From the NCBI GenBank assembly GCA_000969725.1, contig JXSR01S002517.1: a DNA stretch of 21,599 nt. The stretch is one strand, 5' to 3'. This DNA is from Ophiothrix spiculata (lineage: Eukaryota > Echinodermata > Ophiuroidea > Amphilepidida > Ophiotrichidae). A program made the translations under genes and the position numbers. Shown in pieces: positions 1-9,830 of the stretch (its first letter is position 1; every line of letters begins with the position of its first letter). The notes below the pieces were generated by a model. It had not been told where the DNA came from. It did not search any database and saw only the letters and a list, made by a program, of their open reading frames with translations.

Positions 1-86
1 TTACATCTTTTAAGTGTAATGTTGAAAATATTATGCAAAAAAAGGAGTTTCATTGAAATACAAATGAGTAGTTTATATTTTATTAT
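1..86. other. AT-rich flank, nothing recognised
   Basis: Short AT-rich lead-in before the first terminal repeat of the G-tract element. No gene or repeat is seen in it. Confidence 0.5.
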
Positions 87-690
87 TTTAACCCTAGTTT
101 TACGAGGGGGGGGGGTGTATCCCCTACCGAAATTTGTTTTGCCACTAAAAATTCGAGCAAGCCGACTTGGTATACCTCTAAGTTCATACTTATTCTAGCG
201 AAAAAAAATCGACCCTCTCACCTTCAGGGGGGGGGGGGATATAGTGTCCGTTCAAAGTTCGGAGGTCAGGGGTGGGGGTTTGGTGTAACTCGGTGATTCT
301 GAAAATGTACTTTTTAGTCCTTTTTATAGCAGATATCCATTTTAAACTTGGTAGATAGGTAAAACTAGTGTTTTTCTACAATATTTAGCAAAACACCGCA
401 TGAAAATCGAATATTTCTTCGATATTTTAGAAAATTTTGATTTTTGCCTATATTTTCCGTACAAATGCCGATTTTTCACATTTTGGTAATTATGGCGTCA
501 CAGGGACGTCATACATTAACGGATGACCTTGTTTTTGGTATCAATGGACCGAGGGGATTGATACCTATCCATTGGTACCACATATGGGGGTCAGGGGGAC
601 TGGCTATAAAAAATGAGGGGGGGGGGGGTTGCAACCCCACCCCCCTCCGTATAATATGTTTGTGAAAATCGCTCCGTATAACTAGGGTCA
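87..690. mobile_element. G-tract-rich TIR element, copy 1
   Basis: A non-coding element of about 600 bp. Its left end reads TTTAACCCTAGTTTTA, and its right end (ACTAGGGT near 681-688) is the inverse of that, so it has short terminal inverted repeats. It contains long guanine tracts (106-115, 227-238, 617-628); the last is followed by TTGCAA and a cytosine tract, which makes a G-run/C-run hairpin. It shares blocks with the copy at 5290-5806: the CTAAAAATTC block, CTCTAAGTTCAT, the stretch ending in AAAGTTCGGAGGTCAG, and the terminal TCCGTATAATATGTTT block. No transposase is encoded. The short ORFs across it are on both strands and are shadows of low-complexity sequence. A non-autonomous DNA transposon is the best reading; the superfamily is not assigned. 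Confidence 0.65.
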
Positions 691-945
691 ACCCTAACGC
701 CACCGAACCTCACAAAATCCCATTCCACAAAATCAAAAAAAGTCCAAATACGTCATAGACCGGAGTCAGCTATTACCACGGAATCGCTGCCATGGCAGCG
801 CCTGCTCAGTGGCTTGACATAGTGATAATCGGACTGGGAAGCGAGAGGTCCCGGATTCGAATCCAGGTGAAAACCCGTGATTTTTTAATTTAAAATTTCC
901 GAGGAGGATTTTTAAACGAAGAGGTGCTTAAAAGTGTTAGGGTTA
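690..945 (+). repeat. tRNA-Pro-like unit bounded by short inverted ends
   Basis: About 255 bp bounded by AACCCTAAC near 690-698 and GTTAGGGTT near 936-944. Inside is a degenerate tRNA-like stretch: an A-box-like TGCTCAGTGG at 803-812, the segment GCGAGAGGTCCCGGATTCG, and a B-box-like GGATTCGAATCC at 853-864, followed by a T-run (GATTTTTT near 880). The GCGAGAGGTCCCGG part matches the anticodon-stem/T-arm region of eukaryotic tRNA-Pro as I remember it, so a tRNA-Pro-derived SINE head or relic is likely. A perfect 16-bp palindrome (CGCTGCCATGGCAGCG, 785-800) lies just upstream of the A box. It does not fold as a clean tRNA. Confidence 0.45.
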
Positions 946-2629
946 AAGTAAAAAACAACTTAAAATACCATTTAATGTTAGGTACAGGTCATGTAAGATT
1001 AGTTTGGATTGATTGTGCTCCAGTTGCTTGCAAAGTTCTCTTCATTTCAAGTTTGCATTTCTTTGGCTGGAAGTATAAACAGTACAAATCGGGCAAAAGT
1101 TGATTTAAAGGGCTCTTCGTCTCCTTTTTCAGAGTTGGATGAAATAATGGCACTTGTATTCGGATCAAACAAGAGTGAAAAGCAGCTAGTCGAAGCTTTA
1201 AATATCATTAAGATGTATAAGTGCTAACACTTGTTTCCTTGATTGTAGTTCATCTTTACTTGAAATGTATATACAGAAATAACACTTACTGTTAATGTTT
1301 CATCAGCTACCAGGTAACTTTCTTTTGGTTGATGGTAAAGTGAACATCTTCTGTTATCAGTATTTGTTTATCGTCCGCTGGAAGCAAAGATACAAAAATT
1401 TGATTTTTTTCATGTGGTTTGTTAAATATATTAAAATCAAAAAGAGACATCTATTATAGTTGACATCATGTATTAAATAAAATAAGGTGAATTGTGATCA
1501 TTCAGATGGTTATAGAATCTTTGTGTGACAATTTCGTTGTTCAAATTTAATGTTTATAAATTACATGTCTTTGCTATGCCTCCCACAGAGTTATTAACAT
1601 CGCTGCATTGGTTGGAATTTCTTATACAATTTGGGAAAAGAACAGCTTCCTATTCACTGATATTTATTTTAGTGTGCGATACTACCAGGTATGCATTCAG
1701 ACTATCTGTAGGAGGTCATCATTTGGTCATAGCCAATAAAAAAACATTTTCTATGCATGCAAAAATGAACCCCCACCTGGTTGATGTTTTTCATATTTCA
1801 TAATGTACAGAGAAATAGTTTTGATTTATAATATCAATAACCATCAATACAACTGTTATTGGAATTGCTAAGGGGAAATCTCAAATTACATGGGTCTTTT
1901 CAGCCTTGTCCTTTGACATTGTCAGCCAAAATTTTCCTATTGAAAGTATTGGAAGACTTAGTATTGATTGTATCTCTGTAATCAAATCGAGCTGGGAGGC
2001 ACAGAAATTGATATTCTCTGTTTTGTAAGTACTTTTATCATATGCCCTATCCCAACGATCTGGACAGTGAATCAATAATACAATATCCATCATGTATGGC
2101 TTTTGATGATTTTCTCACACAAACTTCCCAATGATTGTGACATTTTGGTGAGTTTAAGGTAACTTTGTCTGAAAGATGTCTGTAAACTTATCCAACAAAG
2201 TCCGGTTATTTGACATTATCAGAAGGCCAAGAAGACCTGAAGTGATGATGCCCTAACGCCTAAAGACAAAATAAGTTACTAAAATAGGCCAAAACGACGA
2301 CAGCAACACGAACACAAATAACAGTACACAAGACAAATGCTTTAGGTATTGCTATGTAATTAAATTTCAATATAAATTAGGTTCAACTATAATTAGACAA
2401 TAAATGTTTCTTCAGACTGTATTTGAATTCCTGTATTTTTGCAATTTTGCATCGATTTTCTTCAGATCCATAGCCTACTTATATTGTAAAATAGCATATT
2501 TCAATTAAACATAACCATATTTGAGAGGAAACTGTCGCTAATTTGATATTTTGTGCAATTATTTCGAAACAAATCGGTGTTGCGCAATCGAAATACTTCA
2601 AGTAATAAAATAAAGATAATTGTATATTG
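946..2629. other. Mostly non-coding stretch with one candidate exon
   Basis: AT-rich sequence without recognised genes or repeats, except the weak candidate terminal exon listed separately at 1133-1227. Open frames of 70 to 92 codons exist (for example 1525-1803 on plus and 1881-2093 on minus), but they show no recognisable domain and have the composition of the surrounding DNA. Confidence 0.5.
1133..1227 (+). CDS. Candidate terminal exon of an unrecognised gene
   Basis: A pyrimidine-rich tract ending in CTTTTTCAG (splice-acceptor-like, AG at 1131-1132) is followed by an open frame to TAA at 1225-1227. The last part reads ELDEIMALVFGSN, then KSEKQLVEALNIIKMYKC, and is rich in charged and helical residues unlike the surrounding AT-rich translations. 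An AATAAA at 1476-1481 could serve as a polyadenylation signal. Upstream exons are not identified, no domain is recognised, and a random open frame is possible. The call rests only on the acceptor and on amino-acid composition. Confidence 0.2.
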
Positions 2630-2700
2630 ACTGCTTAGCGTGCACTACCGAATTATTTTTTTCCGTCCAGGGGAACCGTGTTCGATTCTCGAGATGTTCC
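2630..2700 (+). repeat. Possible degraded tRNA-like head
   Basis: TTAGCGTGCACTACC near 2634-2648 followed by GTTCGATTC (B-box-like, 2680-2688) and then a T-rich run resembles the 3' half of a tRNA-derived SINE head. The A-box side is poor and no cloverleaf can be drawn. Confidence 0.25.
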
Positions 2701-2864
2701 CATTTTTTCCTTTTTCTTTTTATTCCATTAGATTTTGTAATTTTTCAGTGACATATCGTTTTTCAAGACTGTTCTATTTTTTCCTCTTGTGGTTTTTTTT
2801 TTATTTATATTTGGTATAGGGCATGAGCTAATAACTGTCACGGAAACAACCGTACCCATCCGCA

Positions 2865-2893
2865 GCCTGGGAGTAGTTATTTTACTCCCAGGC
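2865..2893. repeat. Perfect 11-bp-arm hairpin
   Basis: GCCTGGGAGTA (2865-2875) and TACTCCCAGGC (2883-2893) are exact inverse complements separated by 7 bases. This is a strong local stem in otherwise AT-rich DNA. It has no T-run or gene next to it that would give it a role, and it may be the remnant of a foldback repeat. Confidence 0.6.
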
Positions 2894-5080
2894 CACAGCG
2901 GAACTGTAATATTTTAATTGACCTAATTGGACTAAGGGTCACATTCTTCAACCTGACACGTGTTTTACGCAGAATTCACGCAAGATTTTCAGGGTACGTG
3001 TACAAAAGTGTACAAGCTTTCTTTTGACCTTGTGGCTTAAATATATTCAGTCTAGAATTGTAGATTTTAGGGAAAAAGCAGAGACCAAATTTGACCTCAC
3101 TCAATGAAAAAAATCACTTTAGAAATTACATAAATATGCGTTTGTTTTTAATTATTTTCAATCATTTTGGATTTCAATATGTTTTTACAACATTTATCCA
3201 TCAATATGCATAATTATTTTGAATTAAGATCTATTTGAGTGAGTTTATGGCACTTTTTAAATCAGTGTATCAAAATCATTAATATTCATGAGCATCGATT
3301 TTCTATGCATAAAAAATAAACTAAGCCACATTTCTCAGACCTAAAGAATGACTGTAAAAAATTAATCTAATCGATTGACATTGTTGTCCTCCAGGACACA
3401 CGATTTAGTATTAAACTCGACTATTGAATATTATAAAACAAACATGCAAACTATAACACATATAAATGCAGACTCTTCGAGAAAAATTAGTTGATAATAA
3501 AAATAGGTTATATTTACCGCCACAGTAATCCAATGCATTTATTAGCTAAAGATCACTCGTAGTCGTATGGGAGCTATAAGATGTTCCGGGATCTTGCTGC
3601 AAAACATCAGGTGGTGTGCTAAGGACACATTACCTTTACCTTTATTTAGATCACTAATTATATGAAACTATCAAATTAGTTCTATAGACTTTGAACTCAT
3701 GTTATGATGATATTAATATACATTTGTAGCTGACCTATTGTACTAAATAGTTATGATTCGGTGGTGGGGCGGGGCTTGCTGAAAATCGACTCAAATTAGG
3801 TGACGGCAACACTGCGCTGACTGATAATACTAATAGAGGGCTTCTCCTATGCAGGTGTCGGCATATTTACTTGAGAAAGTAACGTACGTTCTGTGTATAT
3901 TATTGCCGAGATTGTATCCGGAGGGTAATTTGGCAAGTGTCGAGATAGTATTTGGAGGGTGTCTAGATGAAAAGTTAATAAAAGTTCCTTTAAAAAGGAA
4001 ATCTTGTATACTTTAATTGAAATATACCAACTACATTTGTTGTGAATATGGAATTGTTGGATCATATATAGGAGTGTATGTAGCCTATAATTTTCAAATT
4101 AAGTGTGGCGATATTAGGGCTGAGGTAGACCTTCGACTAGTATACAACGGCTTTTGTACTCTCTAACTAATTGCATAAACCATATAATGTATACATTTAA
4201 GAAGCGGATTTTTACCCTGAACATGATGGTGATATCGGTTTTTGACCAAAAATTTCAATATTGGCAAAAAAATACCAAAAAAAAACATTTTGGGGGCCCA
4301 AACATTTCTGGAAAGCGTAACTAAAATCTGTATTCGTGAAATGTTGAACTTTTTTGCTTCTTGGAATTTAGAAACAAATGATAGGGAGGGTTTGATCTTT
4401 ATCTTTTTTTTTTAAATTGCCCAAAATACTGAATAAAAAAAAACTCAGTGGAGATTTTGCATCTCTGAGAAAACCCTTTAAGGGGTCCACAGGCCACACT
4501 ACTTTCATTAGGAGCTGCAGTACTGGTTTTCTTTTCCATGTCCGTGAGAATAACTATAAGTACTAATATTGGTTGTAACATTTAATTGTACACTCCGTTA
4601 TCATGAGTATTGCAACATAGCGCAAATCCTTGTGTTTACGTGTATAACTTGTCCGTAGTTAATACTTGATTTCTTATTTAGCTGAGCATAATGTTACCAA
4701 TATGTATTGTCCAATGCATTAAAACAGTCCCCTTAGCTTATTTTAGTCCATTAGCAATTTTTGTTGCTTTCAAAATGGCGACGTTATGAGAGATACTGAA
4801 TGAAGAGCTCAAGCACATTGTAGCCCTGAGAACCGAAGGAATCCGTTTTTGCTATATGGCTGTGGGTTTATATTTTTGCTACCGAATGATCTTTTTAATT
4901 ACTAGACGTCGGGGGATTCTAGTAATGCATATAACTCGTGTATAAGCAGTTGTCCATGAAAGACTGCACATATGGAAAACCGTCAATCATATTGCAAAAA
5001 TAGGCTTTTGCCATATTACCCATTGGTCTCTTTGGTCGCTCAGTACTGCCAAGAAACTGAAAATACCTGCGTATAACTAT
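2894..5080. other. Non-coding stretch, nothing recognised
   Basis: About 2.2 kb of AT-rich DNA with homopolymer A/T runs (for example near 4276 and 4405). No coding exon, tRNA-like sequence or well-bounded repeat could be supported. Short ORFs at 3847-4065, 4399-4581 and the outer part of 4919-5224 on the minus strand have no recognisable content. Confidence 0.5.
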
Positions 5081-5427
5081 TCTTGAAGGTATATTTAAGG
5101 ATTGTAGACCCATATGTGTAGAGTAACGAAAGGGAAACAATTGACCACGCTTGTACACGGGCAGCGAAGAGTTGCGATGGCGAATTGGTCGAGGCATGTG
5201 ACAGCGGCCCTGAATTGACGCCATATTGGTTTCATTAAGGAGTGTGGGTCTTAGTAAGTTTGGATAATTAAAGAGTAAGTGTTTTAAGTTTTAACCCTAG
5301 TTTTAAGAAGGGGTGGGGGGGGGTTGCAACAACCCCCCTCCCTACCGATTTTTTTCTGTAGCTAAAAATTCCTCGCGCACAGCGCGAGGTGACTTGGTGT
5401 ACCTCTAAGTTCATCCTTTGCGCTTAT
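5081..5427 (+). repeat. Large inverted repeat, left arm
   Basis: This 347-bp arm is the inverse complement of 6183-6525. Where I aligned them (about 180 bases around 5100-5280) I counted five substitutions, roughly 97% identity. The arm contains unique-looking flank (5081-5289) plus the first about 138 bp of the G-tract element that starts at 5290. Because the repeat boundary lies inside the element at 5427, the duplication happened after the element had inserted. An open frame of 101 codons on the minus strand (5224 to 4919) is partly mirrored in the other arm. All five differences I counted that fall in it change the amino acid, so it does not look constrained. Confidence 0.85.
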
Positions 5428-5806
5428 ACTAGTGAAAAAATTTCGACCCTAACACCTTCAGGGGGGGGGGTACAGTGTCCGTTTAAAGTTCGGAGGTCAG
5501 TCATTTTTATAGCAGATATCCATTTCAAACTTGGTATATAGGTAAAACTAGTCATTTTCTACAATATTTAGCAAAAAACCGCATGGAAATTGGATATTCC
5601 TGCGTCATAGTGACGTCATACATTTATGAATGACCTTGAATTTGGTATCAATGGAAAGAGGGGACTGATACCTATCCACTGGTACCATATACGGGGGTCT
5701 TGGGGTCTCTCTATAAAAAATTTAGGGGGGGTTGTTGCCCCCCCCCCCCCCCCCTCCCCTCCGTATAATATGTTTATGAAAATCGCTCCGTATAACTAGG
5801 GTTAAA
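5290..5806. mobile_element. G-tract-rich TIR element, copy 2
   Basis: About 517 bp with clear inverted ends: TTTAACCCTAG at the left (5290-5300) and CTAGGGTTAAA at the right (5796-5806). G-tracts lie at 5315-5323 and 5461-5470, and G7 (5725-5731) is followed by TTGTTG and a 17-base C-tract (5738-5754). Near the left end GGGGGTTGCAACAACCCCCC can fold on itself, and CCTCGCGC/GCGCGAGG (5371-5389) is a perfect 8-bp-arm hairpin. It is alignable over most of its length with copy 1 at 87-690. No protein is encoded. Confidence 0.75.
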
Positions 5807-6182
5807 TATGACGGTTACAACCATTGTAACCTTTCTTTGATGGCAAAAATTGGTGTATAACTCCTGGTTTGAATTTTATTGGTATGTATTGATTTTGAAA
5901 AATTTGCGACAATTGACTAAATTGACAATGGAATATCGATAACTCCCAATTTATCGTCATTCTCAGCAAATCAATGTTAGAGTATTTTATGAACATGTCA
6001 ATAGTTTGTAAATTACCACTTATCGTTCTTGAAAATGACGTTACACTCGACTGCACGCAGGTTTTTGATGACAGGATCTTCAAAAAAGGCGTTAGCAGTA
6101 TCAATCTAAACGCACATGCGCATATAGCATTACGCAAATCTGAAGTACGACACGTGAGATAACATTAACGGACGAGTCTTGA
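5807..6182. other. Spacer inside the inverted duplication
   Basis: About 375 bp of apparently unique DNA between the end of G-tract copy 2 and the right arm of the inverted repeat. Overlapping open frames occur on both strands (minus 6137-5802, 111 codons; plus 5974-6162, 62 codons). Neither has a domain I recognise, and no initiation or splice context favours one. Confidence 0.4.
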
Positions 6183-6318
6183 ATAAGCGCAAAGGATGAG
6201 CTTAGAGGTACACCAAGTCACCTCGCGCTGCGCGCGAGGAATTTTTAGCTGCAGAAAAAATGTCGGTAGGGGGGGGGGGTTGCAACCCCCCCCTCCCCTT
6301 CGTAGAACTAGGGTTAAA
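6183..6318 (-). mobile_element. G-tract element, truncated inverted copy 3
   Basis: Inverse copy of the first about 138 bp of copy 2, ending at the terminal CTAGGGTTAAA near 6308-6318. It keeps the GCGCGAGG hairpin (6222-6240) and a G11-TTGCAA-C8 foldback (6269-6293). It is part of the right arm of the inverted duplication rather than an independent insertion, because its truncation point coincides with the arm boundary at 6183. Confidence 0.8.
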
Positions 6319-6525
6319 ACTTAAAACACTTACTCTTTAATTATCCAAACTTGCTAAGACCCACACTCCTTAATGAAACCAATATGGCGTCAATTCATGG
6401 CCGCTGTCACGTGCCTCGACCAATTCGCCATCCCAACTCTTCGCTGCCCGTGTACAAGCGTGGTCAATTGTTTCCCTTTCGTTACTCTACACATATGGGT
6501 CTACAATTCTTAAATATTTCAAGAG
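6183..6525 (-). repeat. Large inverted repeat, right arm
   Basis: Inverse complement of 5081-5427. Shared landmarks include the ACACTCCTTAATGAAACC block, the CCAATATGGCGTCAATTC block and CACATATGGGTCTACAAT. Homology stops at about 6525, just past TTAAATATTTCAAGA. The two arms enclose about 755 bp. If single-stranded or transcribed, the region can form a long hairpin. Confidence 0.85.
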
Positions 6526-8264
6526 ACATGAATAGATTAGTTTAACATCTGATCCTCGAATGATCAGCTCTCGGGTTTGATTTATACTATAATCATGGGC
6601 ATTTCTTGTTTCATATTTATGGTTCTCAGCTTGCTTGATAAAATATGTTTTATACTTTGCAATTGATCTGTATGATGTTGGAACATAAACACTCCCAGAT
6701 TTAACTGGTAAGTATCAAAAACATTCAGAATTTCAAACTTTGAAAATAGAGGGCCAGTATGGCTCCTGTAATGGTTATTTGATATAGTTTTGAAGCTTGA
6801 GTATTTTATTCAAGTACATTTTATTTGTGCTTCGCCAAATCAAAATACTATAGTTGATGTATGGTAAAATAAGCGAGCAATACAATGTATATAATATGGA
6901 TTTCGCCAAAAGGTGTTTAAATTTTGACATCTAACCAATGTTTCTTTTAATTGTCTTTGTAATTGCATCAATATGATTTTCGTTAATAATGACTCCAAGG
7001 AATTTTGTAAAGAAAACTCTTTTCAATGACATGTTATCAGGTTTTACATTCACTACACATTTTCAGAAACGACTTCATGAGATTGGGAAATATTGTCTGT
7101 GTCATTAGTCTCAATTAATTTGTTCGTACTCAACATCAACTTCATCAACTTTATTTGGTGTATTTGGATAATAATCGCACGTATAATGTATCTCTGTAAA
7201 CCCCGTGGTTTTGTCCCAAAGTTTCACTATGCCTACATTTTTTTTTTCGTTATTTTGAACAATGGCGCATTAAATGTTATATTAAGCATATCATTACACT
7301 AAAATATTGTCCAAATTTGACTCATGATCGGGCTCATGTTGCATTTTTCTTTTCTTTCTAATATAGAGACCATATTTAAGTCGTATCAGTGCATGTTTCC
7401 CATCATTTTACCATGTCCAGAACTCGCCTTGTTGTTATTTTTAATGCAACTGTGTTTGAGATGATCATCCACTGAGCATGCTGAGTATTTTGCTGACCAG
7501 CCCGCCTGGCAATGAAACAAATAGGCCTACCCCTTGCCTGTTTAGGCTATTCTTATACTTAATTACGGGTGCGTGAAATTGCATAATTATGCTGCTACGG
7601 TGAATGGCTTTAACGAGTTAGAATTTTCAAAGTTGAAGACTTCCGTTGCTGGCATGGTACAAGTAATCATGGTATCATTACAATAAGTCTATGTAAGAAT
7701 ATAGGCGTGACACAATTAAGTCAAATGATTTTGCAAAATGCTGTTAATTATAATATGACAAGAAGCGAGTCTAGACGAAAAGAGCCGATAAGGACACATG
7801 GTAAATAATCGGAAAATACCGAGTGGACATGGCTTGGAAATTTCAAGTTTAAAAGAAAAATAGTCTGTGCATCATTTTATTTATTTCCAATCTTTAAAAT
7901 GTTGCACAGAACCAATTTTGACATTTTTCCAGTTCATTTTGCCATAGACAGCTTTAAAATGGAGAAAATATTGAAGTGAAGTGAATGAAAATAAAATTCA
8001 ATATTTGAAAAGAAACATCATATTTTCAGCATATGATCCGTTAATTATTTATTTGTAAGTTCTGCAAACCTAATTTAGTCATTTTTTTCCAGTATTTAAT
8101 GCTTCAGTTTCTTCGTAAAAAAAATTAATCATGGAAAATCAGTCCGTCGATATTTTCCGTAATTGAAACCGGAAGTAGTTTCATTATGACATTGCCCAAA
8201 ATATAGAACTAAACACCGCGAAAAACATTTCTAGATATTAACCTTCCAGGGTGGTGTGTTCAGC
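6526..8264. other. Non-coding stretch with a dispersed 46-bp repeat
   Basis: AT-rich DNA without a recognised gene. The only structured item is the stretch at 7113-7158, which recurs at 8404-8449. A TAGGCCTAC word occurs near 7523, and A/T homopolymers are common. Confidence 0.5.
7113..7158 (+). repeat. Dispersed 46-bp direct repeat, copy 1
   Basis: AATTAATTTGTT, then CGTACTCAACATCAACTTCA and CAACTTTAT recur at 8404-8449 with about three mismatches. This is a fragment of an unidentified interspersed repeat. Confidence 0.75.
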
Positions 8265-8407
8265 AAGATACCATTTCGGCGCATCATCATCTTTCCGCTG
8301 AAACCACAATCATGAAAATAGGACGGGGCGTTATGTAATTATGACGTCTTAAAGTACTTCAGGTCGGAAAATTTCGCCGAAATCTGATTTTTTTTTGGGT
8401 CAAAATT
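8265..8407 (+). repeat. Direct repeat of about 140 bp, copy 1
   Basis: Begins at GATACCATTTCGGCGCATC and runs through GGGCGTTATGTAATTATGACGTC to GTCAAAATT. It matches 8936-9072 at roughly 85-90% by eye. The shared TGACGTCATAAAGTACTTCAGG block (TCTTAAAG in copy 1, TCATAAAG in copy 2) is the best conserved part. Both copies have the same orientation and lie about 670 bp apart. There is no coding potential, and this is an unidentified repeat family rather than an LTR pair. Confidence 0.8.
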
Positions 8408-8449
8408 AATTTGTTTGTACTCAACATCAACTTCAACAACTTTATGTGG
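8404..8449 (+). repeat. Dispersed 46-bp direct repeat, copy 2
   Basis: Second copy of the repeat at 7113-7158. It starts exactly where the 8265-8407 repeat ends (sharing AATT), so two repeat fragments are joined here and not at 9072, where different sequence follows. Confidence 0.75.
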
Positions 8450-8935
8450 GTAATAATTGAGGACCCCAGAACTAGAAGTGGTTTAAGTGACATTGAGTAC
8501 AAACTGAGAAAACGGCACAAACATAAAATCATTTGTGTAGTCTTGAATGGTAGTGCTGTATTTCGCAGTGACTTTTACGCATTTTTTTGATCATCAAATT
8601 ACTACAAAACTTTAACAGAATGTAGAAATGAGAATTCTGTAGCAGGAAATTGACACAACTCAATTTTCAAGATTTTGTGTCTGAACCTCCTTTTAGCTCT
8701 AGGGCCTCAATTGCACTATAATGTATGTTTTTAATCTCTGAAAACAGCTCAAAACGAATATGACATGCAGTGGTGATCGAGAATGACGTCACATAGCTTC
8801 ACATAATATTATACAGTGCCGAAAAGGCTTCATACACCAACGGCACGTCTAATCTTTACACCAAAATGACTGGCCGTAACGGAGACATTTTCGGCAATTT
8901 TAGCCCCTCCTTTTCGACACGGATACATTTTCGGC

Positions 8936-9072
8936 AGGATACCATTTTGTCGCATCATCCTCTTTCCACTGATACCACAGTCATGAAAATAAGACAGGGC
9001 GTTATGTAATTATGACGTCATAAAGTACTTCAGGTAGGAAAATTTGTCGAAATCTGATTTTCGGCCAAAATT
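8936..9072 (+). repeat. Direct repeat of about 140 bp, copy 2
   Basis: Starts at GGATACCATTTTGTCGCATC and ends at GGCCAAAATT. It is preceded by two ACATTTTCGGCA words (near 8885 and 8926), the second of which leads straight into the repeat, suggesting the unit extends left in a decayed form. It contains TGACGTCA, a palindrome identical to the CRE core, but no gene is adjacent. Confidence 0.8.
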
Positions 9073-9395
9073 GACAAAAGTTTTGTTTTGCGTTTTTGTC
9101 AATCGGCGACAATCCGTTATGAGGGGGTGTTCCCTTAGATGGACGTGGGTTAATGTCAAAATGGAACCTTCATTATACAAGGGAGTCATACCTTTAATGA
9201 TACAACAATTTTTTTCACAACGGAATCCTTAATTCTACAATGGAGTTTTTAAACAAATCCTTAAAATACAGTAACCGTACATCTTCAATGAAACCCTTTA
9301 TTTAATTATAGTACCATTTATTCTACAATTATGGAATTCTTCACTCTGCAAAGAATTCTTTACAGATATAAATCCTTTTCTTTTTAAAATTTGTT
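9073..9395 (+). repeat. Degenerate short-period array around CCTTxATTxTACAA
   Basis: From about 9165 a loose motif (CCTT, A/T-rich, TACAA, GGA) returns about every 30-40 bases: near 9165, 9199, 9226, 9295, 9325 and 9355. Spacing and sequence drift, so this is either an old decayed tandem repeat or a coincidence of AT-rich sequence. No gene is present. Confidence 0.3.
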
Positions 9396-9830
9396 ACACT
9401 CAAATTACGTTCGCTTAGTTCCGACTGGTGTAGCAGGAATGTAAGTGCCCCGTTCTTATTGTCCGGGTTGTACAGTAAAGTATAGGCTAACAACTCTCAC
9501 GCAGCATTAGGTTCACGCTTTATTCCGTTATGGTCTGTGGAAGGTGGACTACCATTTCAGGGGGACTACGATCACTTTCACACTGACACAACCTGTATTT
9601 CACATGATTTAATCTTCTTACAATACATCACTAACCCAATTAAAGTTTAATAACTTAAACAAAAACGAATCAAAAACAATACTAAACAAAACAAAAAAGC
9701 CAAAAAATAGATTTTAAAAAGAAACCAGGAAAAGTTTATTCTGAGGGGAGCATTGGGAGATAAATGAGTCTTCATGACATTCGTAATATATATGACACTC
9801 AGCTGTTCACTAAAAACAGGTAACTTCAAA
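9396..9830. other. Non-coding stretch, nothing recognised
   Basis: About 435 bp with a slightly more balanced base composition near 9410-9580 and A-rich sequence after 9650. No domain, exon or repeat boundary could be supported. Confidence 0.45.

Noticed and set aside
444-703. Opposed ORFs of 73 and 64 codons over the G-tract element
   Set aside because: They translate low-complexity repeat sequence on both strands and are not conserved in the other copies.
5738-5754. Sequencing error as the sole source of the long C and G runs
   Set aside because: Exact lengths may be unreliable, but runs recur at matching places in three copies, so their presence is real.
4919-6545. A gene conserved in both arms of the inverted duplication
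   Set aside because: The shared frame is explained by DNA-level duplication at about 97% identity, and the differences I counted inside it are amino-acid changing, so there is no sign of selection.
8265-9072. LTR pair of a retroelement
   Set aside because: The repeats are only about 140 bp, lack TG...CA ends, and enclose about 530 bp with no coding content.
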